A DNA stretch of 64,000 nucleotides, taken from Channallabes apus (lineage: Eukaryota > Chordata > Actinopteri > Siluriformes > Clariidae). The position numbers were made by a program, and so were the translations under genes. The stretch covers positions 8,351,976 through 8,415,975 of the forward strand of contig CM060121.1 in assembly GCA_030522415.1 (NCBI GenBank). Direction: 5' to 3'. Positions 1-14,674 of the stretch are shown in pieces (the first letter of the stretch is position 1; every line of letters begins with the position of its first letter). The notes below the pieces were generated by a model. The model did no database searches. It saw only the letters and a program-made list of their open reading frames with translations, and was not told the DNA's origin.

Positions 1-101
1 ACTAAACTGCAGTGGAAGCGCAAACCGAGCCAAACTGCGCCGAACCGAAGCGAGTTGAACTGAACCGTGTAGTGCCGTACTATACAGTGGAAAAGAGGCT
101 T
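1..101. repeat. End of a foldback-type DNA repeat (same family as 16.4-17.0 kb)
   Basis: The first 100 bases match the right arm of the repeat at about 16,436-17,022. Both carry the run GCGCAAACCGAGCCAAACTG followed by CCGAACCGAAG and a GAACCGTG block. This copy also keeps the terminal part with CAGTGGAAAAG, which matches in reverse complement the left end of the other copy. It is therefore one end of a non-autonomous element cut by the window edge. The superfamily is not determined. Confidence 0.6.
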
Positions 102-830
102 AAGGTTTTTTTTTCAGCATCTGGGACTTTTGGGGGACTTGACATGCATAAGTCATGAAAATCGACAGACAGAAGTTGGAATCTGCCATTAAGATGTCTT
201 AATTACAATTGCCACCAAATCAGGCCGATGTGATGCAAAATTGTGTGGGGATTTTTGATATCTCAAATGGGTCTGCCTAAATTGTGCATAAAAGTGATTA
301 ATAAGTTTCTGTATATCATATTGAATGACATCATAGTGAGTGACATCATAGTGTAAGCATCTGAACATCCAGGGCTTTTTAAAGGTCTTAGCATAGAATT
401 TCCCCATTCAGAAATTATGGCATAATGGTATTGGTTTGTGCCCTATAAATGCATTTGCCCATTGTGCCTGTGCCTGTCTTTCTAGTATGCCCAGGGGGCA
501 ATGGTGCAATGTGTTCGAGTCCACTCATCATTGCTGGCAACTACATTTTGTGTTGTAATGTTATGGGCTACCATTCCAACACAAACCACTTTTAGATAAA
601 GTTCAACAAAGTGGTCTGAGAACAACCAGATGGAACTGGAGCTATCAGAATCAACGTTGTATCAATGTTTGTTACATGTTTATTACCTCTCAACCCTATA
701 ATTACCAACACAATACTAATCTGTAAGGATTTTATTACAGATACATTTTCTCACATCAAGTCTCGCATTACTTCAGTCATAAATAAAAGTATATAAAATG
801 TTTTGTCAGCAAAATATTTTATGAGATTTA
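102..830. other. AT-rich intergenic DNA, nothing recognised
   Basis: This lies downstream of EVC2. Reading frames are short and carry no recognisable domain. No RNA gene or clear repeat was recognised. Confidence 0.4.
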
Positions 831-837
831 TTGTGCA

Positions 838-843
838 TTTATT
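838..843 (-). terminator. Candidate EVC2 polyadenylation signal (AATAAA)
   Basis: On the minus strand an AATAAA hexamer lies about 120 bases beyond the EVC2 stop codon. It is the first canonical hexamer I see in the 3' flank; use is inferred. Confidence 0.45.
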
Positions 844-963
844 TAATTGATGTCCAATGAAATGCTTTGTATAACATGTTACTCATGCTCCTGAATAAAC
901 TGCATGCACCTAATTGGATCAAGCATGGCCCGTTCGTGTAGTTGTACTTGTGCATGGTTGTGT

Positions 964-1625
964 CTATTTAGTCTGCTCTTGAGGAGCCACTGCTCCCTTC
1001 TTGAACTTGAACTTCCTCCTCCTTCTCTGACTGTCTGTCCTATCTGATGCATCTGAACTATGTGGCGTGTGATGTGTAGCGTCTCTAGTAAGTCCCACGT
1101 GTGCATGTTCCGGATTTCCTCCTGGTCTAGAGCAGATAGTAAACAGTCTTTCTTCCATCATTTCACCACCTGCCGCATCTTCTGCTTCACCAGCATGGCT
1201 TGTGGACTCCGCCTCCTCCGGCATGGTCTCTCCTGCCATAGTAGAAGATTCTTCTTCCTTTTGTACCGGAGGTTCAGGTGCAGCGATTGCCTGAGTGCTC
1301 GCTGGGTGTAAGTTCTGTCCTGATTCGTCTGCCTGAGATTTGCAGAAGAGCTTTTCTACAAGTTTCTGCTTCTTCTTTAGCATTCTGTGGGACATAAGGC
1401 ATAATGGGAGTCCGGGAAGTTTAACTCGCACAATCATGTTAACATGCAGGTGAAAATTTCTCACCTGTCAGAGTGTGTGCGAGACTGAGGTGATGTGCGT
1501 TTGCTGATGATGTCATTCCTCAGTCCGTCCACTAGATGACACCAGGGTCCTAAAATCCGTCTATACAAATACGCAATACAAAAACACTGTATGAGTGTGA
1601 GGGAGCAGGAACGTGTTTGTATGTG

Positions 1626-1667
<42 letters not shown>

Positions 1668-4600
1668 TGTTTTACCCTTCTATAGGTGCAAGTGTGTGTA
1701 TGAGTGATTGGAGTTCTGCGTCAGGCTGTGTAGGCAGCAGGAGGCAAAGGAGCTGCCGGAGATCCGGTTCTGAAACTCCGCTCCATTTGACGAGCAAGGC
1801 AACAAGGAGGAGATCCTACACACACACACACACACGCGCGTGAGTTTAACCATCACTCCAGAACTTAAATTCCTCAGTTTGACAACACTGTGGAATGGAA
1901 ATCCTAAATCCACAAGCACACACACACACACACACAGCATTACCTGGTCAAAATATGTGTAAAGCCTCTTGAGCTCCTGCTGGTCCCTCAGATCCTCCAT
2001 CACCTGCTGCCTCCTGAGATCCATCCTCAACCTAGAAACACACACACACACACACACACAAACAAATTCTTGGGGCCTTCTCATATCCACACACACACAC
2101 CGTAACTCCTTATGTTAACTCCTCCCACATGTGTCGTTACCTCTCAGTGAGGATGTGTGTGAGCTGCTGTCTCTTGTAAAGCGCCTCCTGCAGGCACTCA
2201 CTGATCATGCAGTCTGTGTTTACTCTGAACATTTCTTCCTCAGCGCGAGTCAAGAGTTTATTGTGAGCGAGCCCGTCCATGGACTGCTCCCACTCACACT
2301 CCTCCTTCTGCAACAGGAGCTCGGCCTCCTCTAACGCCTGAACACAGAGGAGATGCTAAGGATTAAGACGGTGTGTGTAAAGGTTCAATCTTTTTCCGGA
2401 TTCCGCTTTCCTTACACTCACCGAGCTGTGAGTGTGTATGGCGTGTGAGAGCTCATCCCCCACAGGTGTGTGCGAGACCGTCTGCATCAGCAGCGTCTGT
2501 AGCGTCAACAGAGCGGAGTGTGTTTCTAGGACTCGGCTCTTCCTCTCCACTTTGTCCCACTGCACAGCCACGACTTGCGTCGTCACCCTCTCCTCGTCCT
2601 CGCACACACACATCTCATCCTTGCACATACAAACCTGTGAGAAAGAGGAAACGGAGTAAATTTCTATTGAAAAAAAGTTAAAAAATCAAAAAAGTTATAA
2701 AATCTCACCCGCGCGAAGATCGGGTCACCACCGGAGGCACCATCGAGAGTGTGTTTTGTGCTCTGATTGGCCGGAGGGAGGGCCAGGCAGCGATCCAGAT
2801 GACACACACTCTTCACATACTCCAACTGCATACGCAGCAGATCACTCTCCGACAGAGTGCACTGACTCTCCCACATACTCCTGATAGACAGACGGAGATA
2901 CATACATAGATACTGTATATACACATCACGCACACACATTACCCTGCGTTCAAACTAAAAAACATTTGTTTAGGGACGTCTCACACACACGCGTACACAC
3001 CTGCAGTACGTCTGCATTCTCGCTCTCCTTTCCCTCTGCTGCTGCAGCTCCTGCTCTCTGATTTGTTGAACTCTACTGCGTGTCAGTCGCAGCGTTTTAG
3101 CCGCCTCCCTCTTCCGGACGCCGAGCTCCGCCTCCGTGTCGGCCAGGCATCCGCCTACCACTGACCCCGCCTTCAACTGGAGGAGGAGCCATCGTGGGAC
3201 TCCGGCCTCCTGCAGCGACTCGCTGGTCTCGCACTCCAGCTGCTTCAGGTCAGCTACAGCATCACGCAGCACACACACTAGCACCTACACACACACACAC
3301 ACACACACACAAAATGGTGGTAAGAGTGTACTTGTATATGTGTAAAAACATGAGAGTGCAGGTCTCAGTGTGTGTGTGTGTGTGTGTGTGTGTGTACCCG
3401 TCGTATGTGTGCTGCTGCATCCTGGTCCAGGTGTGTAATAAGTTCAGAGAGGTGTGTGTTGTGAGCACAGAGAAGCATCTGCCAGCGCATTAGGTAGTCC
3501 TCCAGTGGGCCGTCACACATAAAAAGTCCACACTCCAAATCCTGCTGCTCATGCTTCTGCTCACACAGCTACACACACACACACACACACACACAGTATA
3601 AGATTGAAGTAATGGAAAGTCCTTAGTCTATGATGGCTAATGGATACCAGGGATAACGTTTACCGTTTTAGTGATGCGTGCTCGTCTCGTTTTGATGATG
3701 TCACGATGAGCTGAATTACGCTCTCGGACCAGCGTTTCCTCAAAACGTTCTTGGACACACTGGAGCGCTGATTGAGCACGCTCCAACTGGTGGACGCAGT
3801 GTTGATCAGAGAGGACACCCTCCCTACACACACCCAGAATTGTCAGCACCCCTAAATTATTAATGCATTCCTAAATACTAATATGCCCATGTCTATACAT
3901 AACCCCAACCCCAAACTCAGCTATTCCTGTCTTTGTTGGGATATTAATCCCCATTAACCTGGTTGCTTCTGCCAGGAGGTTACAACTGTAAACGTACACA
4001 TAAATCAAAACGGATTGTTGATGAGCATCATTACAACGTTTTACATGGAGATGTGTTTCATGTGAGGGGGGAGGGGGGGGTACCTGTGATCCTTCCATTT
4101 CATACAACTTGCTAGACGTTACAGGAAGAGTCCTAGTGTTGTTCATGATATAAATCATAATAAGCAACTGAACAATGTTCAAAATAGAATCTAATGTTGA
4201 CTTCCTGATAAGTAGGGTGCCAATTATTTCGCACCTGATTGCTCACGTTCCTTCAGTGAGCCTATTCAGTTTAAATAGAAGACAGATACAAAGAGAGAGA
4301 AAGAGAAAGGCATACATACAGAGAGAAAGTGTGAAACGGAGACAGAGAGAAAGTGAAGGGACAGAGAGGGACAGAGACACAGAGAAAGACAGAAAAAGAG
4401 ATATAGACAGAAACAGGATAAGGGGACATACTGTAGAAGGACGGAGACAGAGAAAGAAAGTCAGTGGAGATGTCGGACAGCCAGAGGAAGTGGGACAGAG
4501 ACGGAGAGAGACGGATAGTGTCTTCCTCTCAATGAGAGCGGCAGAAAGTTAGACACATAAAGAGAGAGACAGCAAGAGAGAGACAGAGTGGCAGACAGGG

Positions 4601-7600
4601 ACAGTGAGTGAGAGTACTGTAGACCTGCGGATGCGGGTAAACCAGCTGTCGATGTGTCGAGAGAAAACCCTGAACATGTCACACATGGACCGCTGGAGAT
4701 CTTGAAGACCCTGTAACAGAAAGCGTCGCTGTGCCTGCTGCTCACTCAGCGCTGCTCTCTGATTGGCCACGAACAGATCCAGCACTGACTCCAGCTGATC
4801 CTGTGGGCGGAGCATCTCAAATCACTCTCTCTAGTTAAGCAGCAGTGGAACCTCGGTTTACGAACACCCCGCAATAAAGTCCGACTTTGCACTGTGTATT
4901 TAGAATGAAGTATTTCTATAAGCACAGTACATGTGAGATCCTTCTGAACGCATTGCTGGTTTAGATTCCAGTGTTTCATAAATGTATGTTCTTTAGATGT
5001 GATCTACCCATCACACTTTCCTACCCACGTTTATCATGTGTGTGCAAACCAATAATACATCATGTCCTGCTGCACCCCACCCATAAATCCATGTTCATAC
5101 TCCATGCAACTTGTGGATTTATGTGGAGTAATGAAAGTGTTTTTGCACATTTTATTTTATCTGTATGGTTAATTTAACAGCAACCAGTGGACTGACTGAT
5201 AACAATCAAATATATGTGTCAACAGTGACAATGTATTTGCTCCTTCCTGATTTTATGTATATTTGTTGCACTTAAATTCATTCATTCATTCATTCATTTT
5301 CTATACCGCTTAATCCTGTGTTCAGGGTCGCGGGGGACCTGGAGCCTATCCCAGGAGACTTCGGGCACTAGGCGGGGTACACCCTGGACAGGGTGCCAAT
5401 CCATCGCAGGGCACACACACATACACACACTCACACACCCAATCACACACTATGGTCAATTTGGGAACGCCAATTAGCCTAACCTGCATATCTTTGGACT
5501 GTGGGAGGAAACCGGAGTACCCGGAGGAAACCCACCAAGCACGGGGAGAACATGCAAACTCCATGCACACAGAGACGGGAATCGAGCCTGGCCGGGGAAT
5601 CGAACCCAGACCCTGGAGGTGCAAGGCGACAGTGCTAACCACTACACCACCGCGCCGCCTCACTTAAATTCAGACTAATTGAAAAAAATTATATTGCAAA
5701 ATAACCTGAGTAAATCCAAAATTACAATTTTATTTATTTTATATATTTATAAGGGAAAAAGCTGTCCAAACCTGCCTGGCCCTATGTGGAAAAAGTAATT
5801 GCTTAAGCATGCATGAACTGTGAATAACCACATTTTTTGGAAAGCTGAATTCAACTTGCCACACCTTACTGCCAGACCTGTTGAACTAAGAAAATTACTT
5901 AATTAGAAGCTATCGAACAAAATGAAGCAAGCTTAAAAAGGTCAAAAATCAGAACATCCTGCTGCAATCTAAAGAAATTTAGGAACAGATGAGAAAGAAA
6001 GTGACTGACATGTATCAGTCTGGAAAGGGTTATGAAGCTATTTATGGAAGTTTGGAACTCCAGCGAACCATGGTGAGAGCCATTATTCACAAATGGACAG
6101 AATTTGGAAAAGTAGTGAACCTTCCCTGGAGTACCATAATTACTCCAAAAGCACATCGACTCGTCCAGGGACTTATAAAAAAAAAAACTCAGAACGACAT
6201 CTAAAGAACTGAAGGCCTCACTTGCTTCAGTTAAGGTCAGTGTTTATGATTCAATAATAAGAAAGAGACTGCGTAAAAATGATATTCATGGGAGAGTTCC
6301 AAGGCGAAAGCCACTGCTGACCAAAAAAAATCCCACAAAGGCTCGTCTTACATTTGCCAAAAAACATGCTGATTATCTCAAAGACTTTTGGGCAAATATT
6401 CTGCGGACTGATTAAAACTAAAGTTTTAATTTTTTGGAAGGTGTGTGTCCTGTCACATCTGGAGTAAAACTGACGCAGGATTAAAAAAAAAAAAAAAAAG
6501 AACAGTCAAACATGGAGGTGTTAGAGTGATGATCTGGGGCTGCTTTACAGTTTTCGGACCTGGACAACTTGCCATGTGTGTGTATGTGTGTGTGCCCTGC
6601 GATGGATTGGCACCCTGTCCAGGGTGTACCCCGCCTAGTGCCCGAAGTCTCCTGGGATAGGCTCCAGGTCCCCCGCGACCCTGAACACAGGATTAAGCGG
6701 TATAGAAAATGAATGAATGAACAACTTGCCATAATTGATAGAACCATGAATTCTACCATAAAATCCATTTTTTAAGAGTCAATTTTGGGCAGCTTTCTTT
6801 GCCCTTAATAAGACAAATCTGCATTTAAAAAATTCATTTTGTATTTACTCTGGTTATCTTTGTGTGATATTAGAACTGCAAAAAATAAAAGTTTTGCGAA
6901 TACATTTTTACAGCACTGTAGGTACAATATACTGAGAAATTAGCTATATCTTTACTTATACATTTAACTAACCATACATTTCTGTGACAGGTAGGTTAGG
7001 ATATAATGATAGAACACCAGGTATCACCACTACGTAACTGTAGACCTTCTAGAATACCTGACAGCTGTAGTACGTTCGCAGCAGCTGATTGGTCATGTGC
7101 GTTCCTCCGGTCATGGCCGCCTCCTCGATTTCCTCACTGATGATATCATGGAGCTCTTCTCTCCTGCGTAAGGCCTCTAAACGCCGCTGCTCCACATCCT
7201 GCACGTATTCATATACCCAGACCCATGATGTGACCAAACATGCTTCAAACAGATTAAATCTGGTCCCACAAATCCTCATCCATAACGCGTGTCTGTCTCA
7301 CCTGTCGATCGGTGTGCGCTTCAATGTTAGACTGCATGCTGAGTTGGGACTTCTGATCCTCCTGCATCTCGGTCACATGACTGAGCAGGTCCACCATGTT
7401 TACTTCATTATTGGATCCGCTTACCCTTGCTGTTAGTACCCTGAACACACCTTTCAGCATCTGTACACGCACACACTCCAGCATCAGGGCATCCCGCAGC
7501 ATCGAGGATTTCTCTAAACTGAGAGAGGGAGACACGTTAAACAAGTGTAAATGGTGTGGGCTAATAACACAATAATAAAGTAATACATAAAGTCTCTTAC

Positions 7601-8408
7601 ATCAGTGCTGAAAAACAGAGAAAGAGGTTAAAGACTAAAGACATATTGCAGCTTTAATGAAGGTTGTTGTTTCTGCTATATGCTACCCCCTAGTGGACAG
7701 AAATGTTATTGTTTCATATGTACAAAAGGTGCACAGCTGCTTTTGAGTTTATAGAAATAATGCACCAAGGGTCAGGGGTCAAGGGTCAGGACTCATTCTT
7801 ACTTGTCCAGAGCAAGTGACATGTCCTGCGGATCCTCCAGTGCCATGATGTCAATAATCCTATCCTCAAACGTAGCATCCTCATTGGCTGGGTCACTGGC
7901 GTTACAGACAGGCTCCTCTAGCTCCTCCACTACAATAAAGCTTCGCCTCTTCTGAAAAATGCAAATCAGCACCATATATCTGTGTGCTTAAATAAAAAAA
8001 ATAACAACACCACCACTGTTTAGAAAAAAAAAAAGACTGTGTGTGTCACCTTATGCGGAGGTGTGTACAGGCACTTCTTGTAGACACAGCCGACGGTGAG
8101 GAGCATCAAAGACAGGAGCAGAGCGCAGCTCAGAAAAGCCAAACAGAAGCCTGCGAAGTGCAAGGCATGATTCACACACACCTGTGGAAAACACAACCAC
8201 ACAATCAATGTGAAATAATTGCAATCACTCTCATTTAGAAGCCATGTTAAGAAGTGGAACTGTATTGCAGGGTATTTTACCTTTTCAGTAGTATTTATTC
8301 TCAGAGTGAAATTTGCCACCACAGACCCGGATACATTTATATTCTGTATAAAGAAAACGAAAATCGCTCACTTAAATACAGACAGTAAGTGAGAGAGAGA
8401 GAGAGAGA

Positions 8409-8462
<54 letters not shown>

Positions 8463-11400
8463 AGGGGAGAGAGGGAGAGAAGGAGACTGTGAGTGAGTGA
8501 GTAGTATTAGAGTCAGTCAGCAAATAAGTGCAACACTGGGTGAGACAGACAGACAGACAGACAGACAGAAAGAAAGAAAGAAAGAAAGAAAGCAAGAAAG
8601 AAAGAAAATCAGTCATCTGTGTGCAGAGGTGCGTAGAGTAGCCAAATAATGTCCTCAGATAAGAGCAGCTGTACTTCAACATAATATTACTCAAGAAGAA
8701 GTAAAATGAACTTGAAATGAAGTATTCGGTAAAAAGACTCAAGTACTAAGTAACTGTTTCAATCGTAATATATATAGAGTACACAGAACACACATTTTTC
8801 CCGCTATGCCAGCTGATTTGAGTGTGGTCATTTGACTACATGTAGTTTTTGTTACTGCTGCTGATTGGTCAAACGTAGTCATTGTAACATCTGGGCCACC
8901 ACAGCCTCAGAGAGTAAGATCCAGTTCCCCGGACTACTGAGCCGTCGCTTTGTCTCCCCCTAGTGTGTCTGCGTGTTTATGTCTCACATTATTAAGTAAT
9001 GAAAAGCACCTGTGCCTCCTTGTGTGTCTCTCTATTTATACCAGCCAACCCCAGAGTCTTTTGTCCGTCCACCGTCGTGTCCTAATGTGTTTTTTCTCCC
9101 GCGTTCGATTTATACAGTGATTTATGTTGAGGTTTTGTGGTTAACGTTTCAGAAAGCAAAGATTTATGTTGAGCTGTTTGGTTAAGTTTTAAAGTTTGGT
9201 TTGTTTTGGTTTTCATGCCCTTTTTGTGTTCGTTTGAGTTTAATTGTAAATAAAGCCAGTTCTTGAGTTCAAAGCCTGCATCTGCGTCCGCCTCCTGACT
9301 GACAATCATGACAGATGGACGGACCTACCAGGACGCAGCAGGTGTCCCCCTGCTCCCGGAGGAAGTAACCCCGATGCACTACGTATGGATGATGCAACTG
9401 GAGATTGACAGCCTGGCGCGAGCAGTGAACGACCTCGCTCACTGCATAGAACATCTCGCCATCTCCAGCCAGGAACCCGCAGGTCCATCTACGCGCTCCA
9501 CGCCGTCACCACCACGCCCTGCCCCCCGGAAAGATATGCTGGTGATCCGGAGCGGTGCAGGCAATTCATCCTAGCCTGTGAGCTATATCTGACTGCCTAC
9601 CCGGACATCAGTGATCAGCAGAGAATCCGGTTCGTGATATAGCAGCTCACCGGACTCGCCATGGATTGGGCGGCGGCGGTCTGGAGCGCAGGCGGGGAGC
9701 TCACTCACCGGTACACCATTTTCCTCGAGGCAATGATGGCCGTGTTCGATCATCCGGATCAGGGACGCACGGGTGAACAGGAGCTCATGAGGCTGCGACA
9801 GGGAAATGTCCCGGTCGCCGAATACGCGGCAAGATTCCGGGTGAGGGCTGCGGAGAGTGGCTGGTGCGAGAAGAGCCTCCGCGCCAGGTTCAGGGACGGG
9901 TTACAACCGGAGGTCCAGGTCGAGCTTGCGTGCCGAGATACCGGCTTCTCCCTGGACGAAACCATCAACCTGGCGATCAAACTAGACCAGCACCTTCGCA
10001 GCCAACGATCACGGCCGGGGACCGGGGACCCCCCGTAGCGCCTGACCCGAACCGGCCAGAGCCCACGGAGGTGAGTACTTCCCGCCTCTCTCCCGCCGAG
10101 AAGAGAAGACGAGGAGCATCGGGGTTATGCTGGTACTGTGGGGGGAATGACCACCACATCCGAGACTGCCAGTTGCTAAGGGCAACACACACACGCACAC
10201 ACCCACACAGACACGCCCCTACACACACACACATCACCACACAGTCACCTGCACTTCGTACACACACACACGCAACACACCCACACATGCACCTACACAC
10301 CCCCGTATGTCCATATTACACACACCACCTCGTACCCACCACCCATTTTGTTTAAAAGCTCAGTTGATAGTAAATGATTGTGTTCTGTCTGTCTTTCCCC
10401 TGATAGATTCCGGGGCGGCTGGTAACTTCATTTCTTCTACCCTCGTTTCCTCGCTGCAAGTTCCCGTGTCGAAGCTACCATACCCGATATCTATTAAGGC
10501 TCTAGATGGTCGTGATTTGGAACATTCGCCTGTTAAATTAATGACTGCGCCCCTCCGATTAACATTCCCCGGTCACACGGAGGAGCTAAAATTCTATGTG
10601 CTACCTCGGTCAGATCATTCCGTCGTGCTGGGTCTTCCATGGCTTAGCGCTCACAACCCCAATTTCGATTGGACTAACTCCCGCGTCATATCATGGTCCC
10701 CTAGATGCTTAAAACTTTGTACACCGCCTACATTGACGGTCCAAACCACTACCATTGAAAGTACGACTGCCCAAGTAACCACCAACATACCATCAGAGTA
10801 CATGCGGTTTAAAGATGTGTTTAGTGTTAGGGCAGCTGCACGACTTCCCCCCCACCGCCCGTGGGACTGCGCGATTGAGCTGCTGCCGGGGAAAGCACCT
10901 CCTTGCTCGCGGGTTTATCCATTGTCAGTGGCAGAAACCAGGGCAATGGAGGAATACGTGAGTGAGGCACTCCAGCAGGGGCTCATCAGCAGGTCCACGT
11001 CCCCCGCCTCGGCAGGTTTTTTTTTTCATAGAGAAAAAAGGGGGGGGCTTACGTCCCTGTATTGATTATAGAGGCCTCAATGCAGTAACAATAAAATATA
11101 AGCACCCACTGCCCCTGGTACCGGCCGCTATCGACCAACTTCGAGGAGCTTCCATCTTCACCAAACTCGACCTCCGCAGCGCATATAACCTCGTTCGTGT
11201 GCGTAAGGGCGATGAATGGAAGACGGCGTTTAGCACTACATCTGGGCATTATCAATACAACGTAATGGCATATGGACTGGTAAACGCACCTGCTGTGTTT
11301 CAGGGGTTCATGAACGACGTGTTCCGGGATATGTTTAACCGTTTCGTCATAATATATCTGGATGATATCCTGATATATTCACGGTCATATCCCGAGCACG

Positions 11401-14400
11401 TTATTCATGTAACTGCCGTCCTTCACCGCCTGCGCAAACACGGGCTCTATGTGAAGGCAGAGAAGTGCGCCTTTCACCAGAGGGAGGTGGCATTCCTCGG
11501 CTATCGCATAGGGCCACTGGGGGTCGAGATGGAAGCGACCAAAGTCGCGGCGGTACAACAATGGCCGGAACCGACGTCAGTTAAGGCGCTACAGAGATTC
11601 TTGGGGTTTGCCAACTTTTATAGGCGGTTCATTCGGGGCTACAGTATGGTGGCAGCGCCCCTCACTTCACTATTGAAAGGGAAACCGAAACGCCTTTGCG
11701 AGTTCCCAGTGGAAGCGCGAAGTGCGTTTCAACGTCTAAAACTTGCTTTCACAACCGCACCTGTGTTAAAGTTACCGGACCCAGAGAAGCCCTTTGTAGT
11801 CGAGGTCGATGCATCAGAGGTAGGCGTAGGGGCTGTACTGTCACAACGCCACGGCCACCCTGAGAAACTCCACCCCTGCGCTTTCTTTTCTAGGAAACTA
11901 ACACCTGCCGAGCGAAACTATGATATCGGTAACCGAGAGCTGCTAGCAATAAAAGCGGCATTAGAGGAGTGGAGACACTGGCTGGAGGGGGCGAAACATT
12001 CATTTACGGTGCTCACGGATCATAGGAATCTGGAGTACCTCCAACACGCAAAGAGGTTGAACTCACGTCAAGCCCGATGGGCGCTCTTCTTCACGCGTTT
12101 CCGATTTATTATTACTTATCGCCCGGGCTCGAAAAATATAAAAGCGGATGCGCTGTCACGCTATTATCCGTCACCGGAGCCCATTACAACTCCGGAGCCC
12201 ATTCTGCCATCTTCACTCGTAATGGCTCCGATCACGTGGGACATCGAGTCGGAGATAGTTCAGTGGGCGCGGTCCAACCCCGTGCCTAGGAACTGCCCTC
12301 CGAGTCGAACCTACGTGCCGGAGCCACTGCGCGAACGAGTGACGATCGCGGCTCATACGAGCCTAGCATCTGGACACCCCGGCGTCTCACGAACCCTACA
12401 CCAATTAGAACCAAAGTTCTGGTGGCCAAAGATGCGGGAAACCGTGAAGAGAGTAGTTTTGTCTTGCGCAGTGTGTGCGACTACAAAAACCCCACGTAGT
12501 CTACCAGTTGGAAAACTAACTCCTCTGCCAATACCAAACAGACCGTGGTCCCACATCGCCGTGGACTTTGTCACAGATCTGCCGGTATCGAAAGGGTACA
12601 CCACTATTCTAGTAGTAGTGGATAGATTTTCAAAGGGGTGCAAGTTCATCCCGTTTCGCGCCCTTCCGTCAGCCCTCCAGGTGGCGGAAAGCCTATTCAC
12701 TTTTGTGTTTCGCTGCTACGGCATACCAGAAGATATTGTTTCCGATCGTGGTCCCCAATTCATCGCCAGGGTCTGGAAAGCGTTTTTCCAGAAATTGGGG
12801 ACCACTGTTAGCCTAACGTCGGGCTACCACCCCGAATCTAATGGACAGGCAGAGCGGACTGTCCAAGAACTCGGGAGATATCTTCGGGCATACTGCAGCA
12901 GCCGACAACACGAATGGGCAGACTGTTTAACCTGGGCGGAATACGCACAAAACTCCCTGCGCCACTCCTCTACCGGCCTAACGCCGTTCCAGTGTGTGCT
13001 GGGTTATCAACCCCCGCTATGTCCATGGGATGCCACGCCCACCGATGTGCCCATGGTGGACCAGTGGTTTGAAAGAGCGGAGAAAGTATGGGAGGACGCA
13101 CACACCAAGATCTCCCAAGCAGTGCAGGGTTTCAAAAGACATGCCGATAGGCGGCGAAGGGAAAGTCGTCCGCTCCAGGTAGGCGATCGAGTATGGCTCT
13201 CGACACGGGACCTCCGCCTCAATCTCCCCTGTAAAAAACTGTCCCCCAGGTTCATAGGTCCTTTCCCCATCACAGCACAAATAAACCCAGTGTCATTTAA
13301 ATTAAAACTTCCTGCACATCTACGTATCCACCCTGTATTCCATATCTCTCTTCTCAGGCCGGTGGTCCGGGGCCCATTAGACGAAGGAGCAGCGGAACCT
13401 TCACTCCCCGGGGCTGTGGAGATAGAGGGTGCCCCAGCGTTTAGGGTCAAGGAACTGCTGGACTCACGGAGGAGAGGGGGGGCTCTACAATATCTAGTTG
13501 AGTGGGAGGGCTACGGCCCGGAGGAACGGAGCTGGGTCCCGGCACGGGACATTCTGAGTCGTGAACTCATTGCGGATTTCCACCATGCACGGCATGTAGT
13601 GTTTCTTCTTCACAAATCTACTCAAGTAAAAGTAAAATGTATCGTGCAGTAAAAGTAGTAATTTAGTAAAGTAGTAAGTAAAAATAGAAGTAATATTTTT
13701 TTAAGTTACTTATGTAAATGTAACTCGTTACTACCCCCCTCTGTTTGTGTGCGTTAGTGAGTCAATAAATCACTCAGCGAGAAAGAGCTAGAAAGAGAGT
13801 CATTGAGCAAGTGAGTGCAAGTCAGGCAGTAAGTCAGTGAGTCAGTCAGAACATGAGTGGATCAATGAGTCAGTCAGCCAGTTGTGTGAGTTAATGAGTC
13901 AGTCATTGAGCGAAAGAGAGAAAGAGAGAGAGAAAGTCAGCAGTGTTGGGGGACGTTACTGTTTAAAGTAACTAATTACATTACAAAATTACTGTCATTA
14001 AAAGTAATCAGTTACATTACAGCATGACTTTCTGATAAAGGTAACTAGGTAGAGTACTTCCCCATACTTTTCACCTACACGATTTCGCGCAGTGGCCGTA
14101 GTTTTGTGACTACATTTCCATCTTTCCGCGGGCCGGTCCTCCCAGACCTTGCAGAACTTCACGGAACGTCGGGCGGTCGCTCGCGGCGGCTCACAGTGCC
14201 GAACACCGCTTCTCATCGCGAGTCAAACCACATAGGTGAGATAGGGGTATAACAGCAGGAATAACAGAGGCGGAGCAAGGTTATCGGGGGCGGGGCTTGT
14301 AGGACACTTTCACACACACAATAACGGATTGGGAATGACTGCTGTCTGCCTCACGGATTACATACACTTGTCTGAGTAACGGATTACATTTTTGAAAATA

Positions 14401-14634
14401 TAACTAAATAACTGAGTAGTTAAATAAAGGACCTAACGCGTTACTCGTTACATCAAAAAAGTATTCCAAGTACTCTAACGCGTTACTCTGTAATGCGTTA
14501 CACCCAACACTGGACGTCAGTAAGCAAGTGAGAGGATCAGTGAGTCTGTGAATCATTTATTGTTAGTCAGTTAGTAATTCTTAAACAATCTATACACAAA
14601 TTGTTTGACATGGACAAGATTTCAACAGGGATCC

Positions 14635-14674
<40 letters not shown>

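Noticed and set aside
7302..7518. Extra intron inside this EVC2 exon (GTGTGTTC... and GGTAAGC present)
   Set aside because: The uninterrupted 217-base exon keeps frame and phase with both neighbours and continues limbin similarity, so no intron is needed.
9864..10355. 163-codon frame as a separate gene
   Set aside because: It is the frameshifted gag tail with the CCHC knuckle and a CA-rich stretch, part of the degenerate gypsy element.
12353..13450. Antisense frames across the gypsy pol region
   Set aside because: Shadows of the plus-strand integrase and chromodomain coding sequence.
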